DNA of 7,599 nt from Anaerolineae bacterium (GTDB lineage Bacteria; Chloroflexota; Anaerolineae; B4-G1; SLSP01), in assembly GCA_016934645.1 (NCBI GenBank), contig JAFGSL010000319.1, positions 1-7,599 of the forward strand. Direction: 5' to 3'. This document shows, in pieces, positions 6,853-7,599 of the stretch (its first letter is position 1; each line of letters opens with the position of its first letter). The notes under the pieces are model-generated. The model did not search any database. It was not told the origin of the DNA and saw only the letters and a list, made by a program, of their open reading frames with translations. Both the position numbers and the translations under genes were made by a program.

Positions 6853-7413
6853 TCATTGACCGAGGACTTCCTGAACGATCTTCTGTATCCTTCTCTGCTT
6901 CGTTGCTTCTCGCTTCGCCGTCTGCAACCAGTAGATGTATTGTTTCTTTCGCGAATCTGGCAACGACTGATAAGCAGATATTGCTCCATCTATCTTTTGT
7001 AACACGCTTTCCAGCTCCTGTGGTATGATATCTACTTGCTCGCGTCTTATTGCCGCGTCCCACTCCCGATTTTCTTTCGCTTCCGCAATCTTATGATACC
7101 CAGCTTCTGTCATTTTCCCTTCGGCAATAAGCTTTTTCACCCTTTGGATGTTGCTTATAGACCAAATACTGTTCGGCTTCCTCGGGGAATACCGGAGCCT
7201 GTAGCATTTCTCATCCAAGCTCAAGAGCTTTCCATCGATCCATCCGAAACACAGAGCCTCCTCTACTGCTTCGTCGAGCATCAGACCTTGATCTTCGTAT
7301 CCCTTCCTGTACACAATCAACCAGGCTTCTGTTTCGGTGTTGTGATTCTTCTCCAGCCATATTCTCCACTGATCCCGATGTTCAAATTCAAGGCAGTCTG
7401 TTGGATATATCAT
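6853..7413 (-). CDS. YdeI/OmpD-associated (OmdA) family protein
   Basis: This 186-residue protein is a complete member of the YdeI/OmpD-associated family. Family signatures in order are an N-terminal DQWRIWLEKNH (14-24), the strongly conserved EALCFGWIDG (52-61), SPRKPNSIWSISN (76-88), GKMTEAG (99-105) and, after REWDAAI (116-122), the C-terminal helical OmdA-type domain ending in SRKKQYIYWLQTAKREATKQRRIQKIV (154-180). Members are linked to resistance to cationic peptides in enteric bacteria, but the biochemical role is poorly known and should not be carried over here. No signal peptide is seen, so it is probably cytoplasmic. The ATG (7411-7413) begins the expected N-terminus. An AAGGA is only 2 bases away and an AGGAG about 14 bases away, so the ribosome site is poorly placed. 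Confidence 0.9.
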   Translation of the reverse strand: MIYPTDCLEFEHRDQWRIWLEKNHNTETEAWLIVYRKGYEDQGLMLDEAVEEALCFGWIDGKLLSLDEKCYRLRYSPRKPNSIWSISNIQRVKKLIAEGKMTEAGYHKIAEAKENREWDAAIRREQVDIIPQELESVLQKIDGAISAYQSLPDSRKKQYIYWLQTAKREATKQRRIQKIVQEVLGQ

Positions 7414-7447
7414 CGTCCTTCAAGCATCTCCTAGGGAATCCATTAGC

Positions 7448-7480
7448 ATCATAAGAATATTGATCCTAATCATGTGTAAA
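7448..7480 (-). promoter_or_regulatory. Weak candidate promoter for the YdeI gene
   Basis: On the minus strand TTTACA (7475-7480) could be a -35 element, with TATTCT (7454-7459, 15-base spacing) or TATGAT (7448-7453, 21-base spacing) as -10. Neither spacing is the usual 17. The 110-base gap between the transposase stop and the YdeI start is A/T-rich and is where a promoter should lie, but these boxes are only suggestive. A short inverted repeat, CCTAAT (7465-7470) and ATTAGG (7488-7493), lies in the same gap. Confidence 0.2.
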
Positions 7481-7523
7481 CCCTCGTATTAGGCGGTGCA
7501 ACCAGCGTATTGCTAGTGTTCTT

Positions 7524-7599
7524 TCAATAATTAAATGACGGGTAGAGTTGCTTGAGTTTGATGCGCGCATCTTGAGTAGTGAACTGCCAATTCACGGTA
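7524..7599 (-). CDS. Transposase C-terminal end, partial (IS element at right edge)
   Basis: The last 24 codons before a TGA (7524-7526) encode TVNWQFTTQDARIKLKQLYP followed by SFNY. The NWQFTT-DARIKLK-LYP pattern matches, from memory, the extreme C-terminus of a widespread group of DDE transposases, probably IS630-like. The rest of the gene lies beyond the window, so activity cannot be judged. If the element is intact, its terminal inverted repeat should lie within about 100 bases to the left of the stop, but I cannot identify it without the other end. It marks the start of the minus-strand block and agrees with the lower G+C seen at this edge. Confidence 0.65.
   Translation of the reverse strand, partial: TVNWQFTTQDARIKLKQLYPSFNY

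Noticed and set aside
7411..7432. A five-codon upstream reading (MLEGR) whose TGA overlaps the YdeI gene ATG
   Set aside because: The AGGAG touches its ATG directly, which is poor spacing, and the peptide is too short to support; likely chance.
7465..7493. CCTAAT/ATTAGG inverted repeat as an operator or IS end
   Set aside because: Only 6 bp per arm with a 17-base spacer in A/T-rich sequence; this is expected by chance often enough and has no second copy to compare.
1..7599. CRISPR arrays, tRNA, rRNA or known riboswitches
   Set aside because: No regularly spaced direct repeats, cloverleaf-like segments or conserved RNA motifs were seen on either strand, and the intergenic gaps are too short for most of them.

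Overview
This 7.6-kb window looks like chromosomal DNA of a free-living bacterium, most likely a member of the Chloroflexota. The strongest hint is a protein ending in YLPLVVKQ, since a C-terminal YLPLV-type tail is common in secreted proteins of that phylum. The phylum assignment is an inference. By eye, G+C is fairly high in the left and middle parts (pfaD and the peptidase) and falls towards the right edge.

Layout, left to right. Positions 2-115 may hold the 3' end of an unrecognised plus-strand gene. A full-length plus-strand PfaD-family enoyl reductase gene follows (187-1773); it normally partners a PUFA or polyketide synthase, and none is visible here. Everything to the right is on the minus strand. 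In transcription order these are: the last 24 codons of a transposase at the right edge (7599-7524), a YdeI/OmpD-associated family gene (7413-6853), a DUF4440/SnoaL-like gene (6787-6371), a beta-propeller-like protein with a YLPLV tail but no signal peptide (6359-5541), a small zinc-ribbon protein (5502-5269), a 725-residue S9 prolyl-oligopeptidase-family peptidase (5228-3051), and two tandem P-loop kinase-like genes (2965-2303 and 2300-1848). The last of these converges on pfaD. No intergenic stretch exceeds about 120 bases.

How the genes relate. The two kinase-like genes are 2 bases apart and probably co-transcribed. The zinc-ribbon and peptidase genes are 40 bases apart, each with a good Shine-Dalgarno sequence. 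The rest look like a mixed set of small stand-alone genes with no evident common pathway.

The most notable observation is that the second kinase-like gene seems to be cut short by an in-frame TGA. The same frame continues for 23 more codons that encode the expected C-terminal helix, and the adjacent paralogue keeps that helix. A strong hairpin lies within this extension, in the convergent gap with pfaD. The second notable point is the propeller gene, which looks like the C-terminal remnant of an exported protein. I found no CRISPR array, tRNA, rRNA or clear new multi-gene system.
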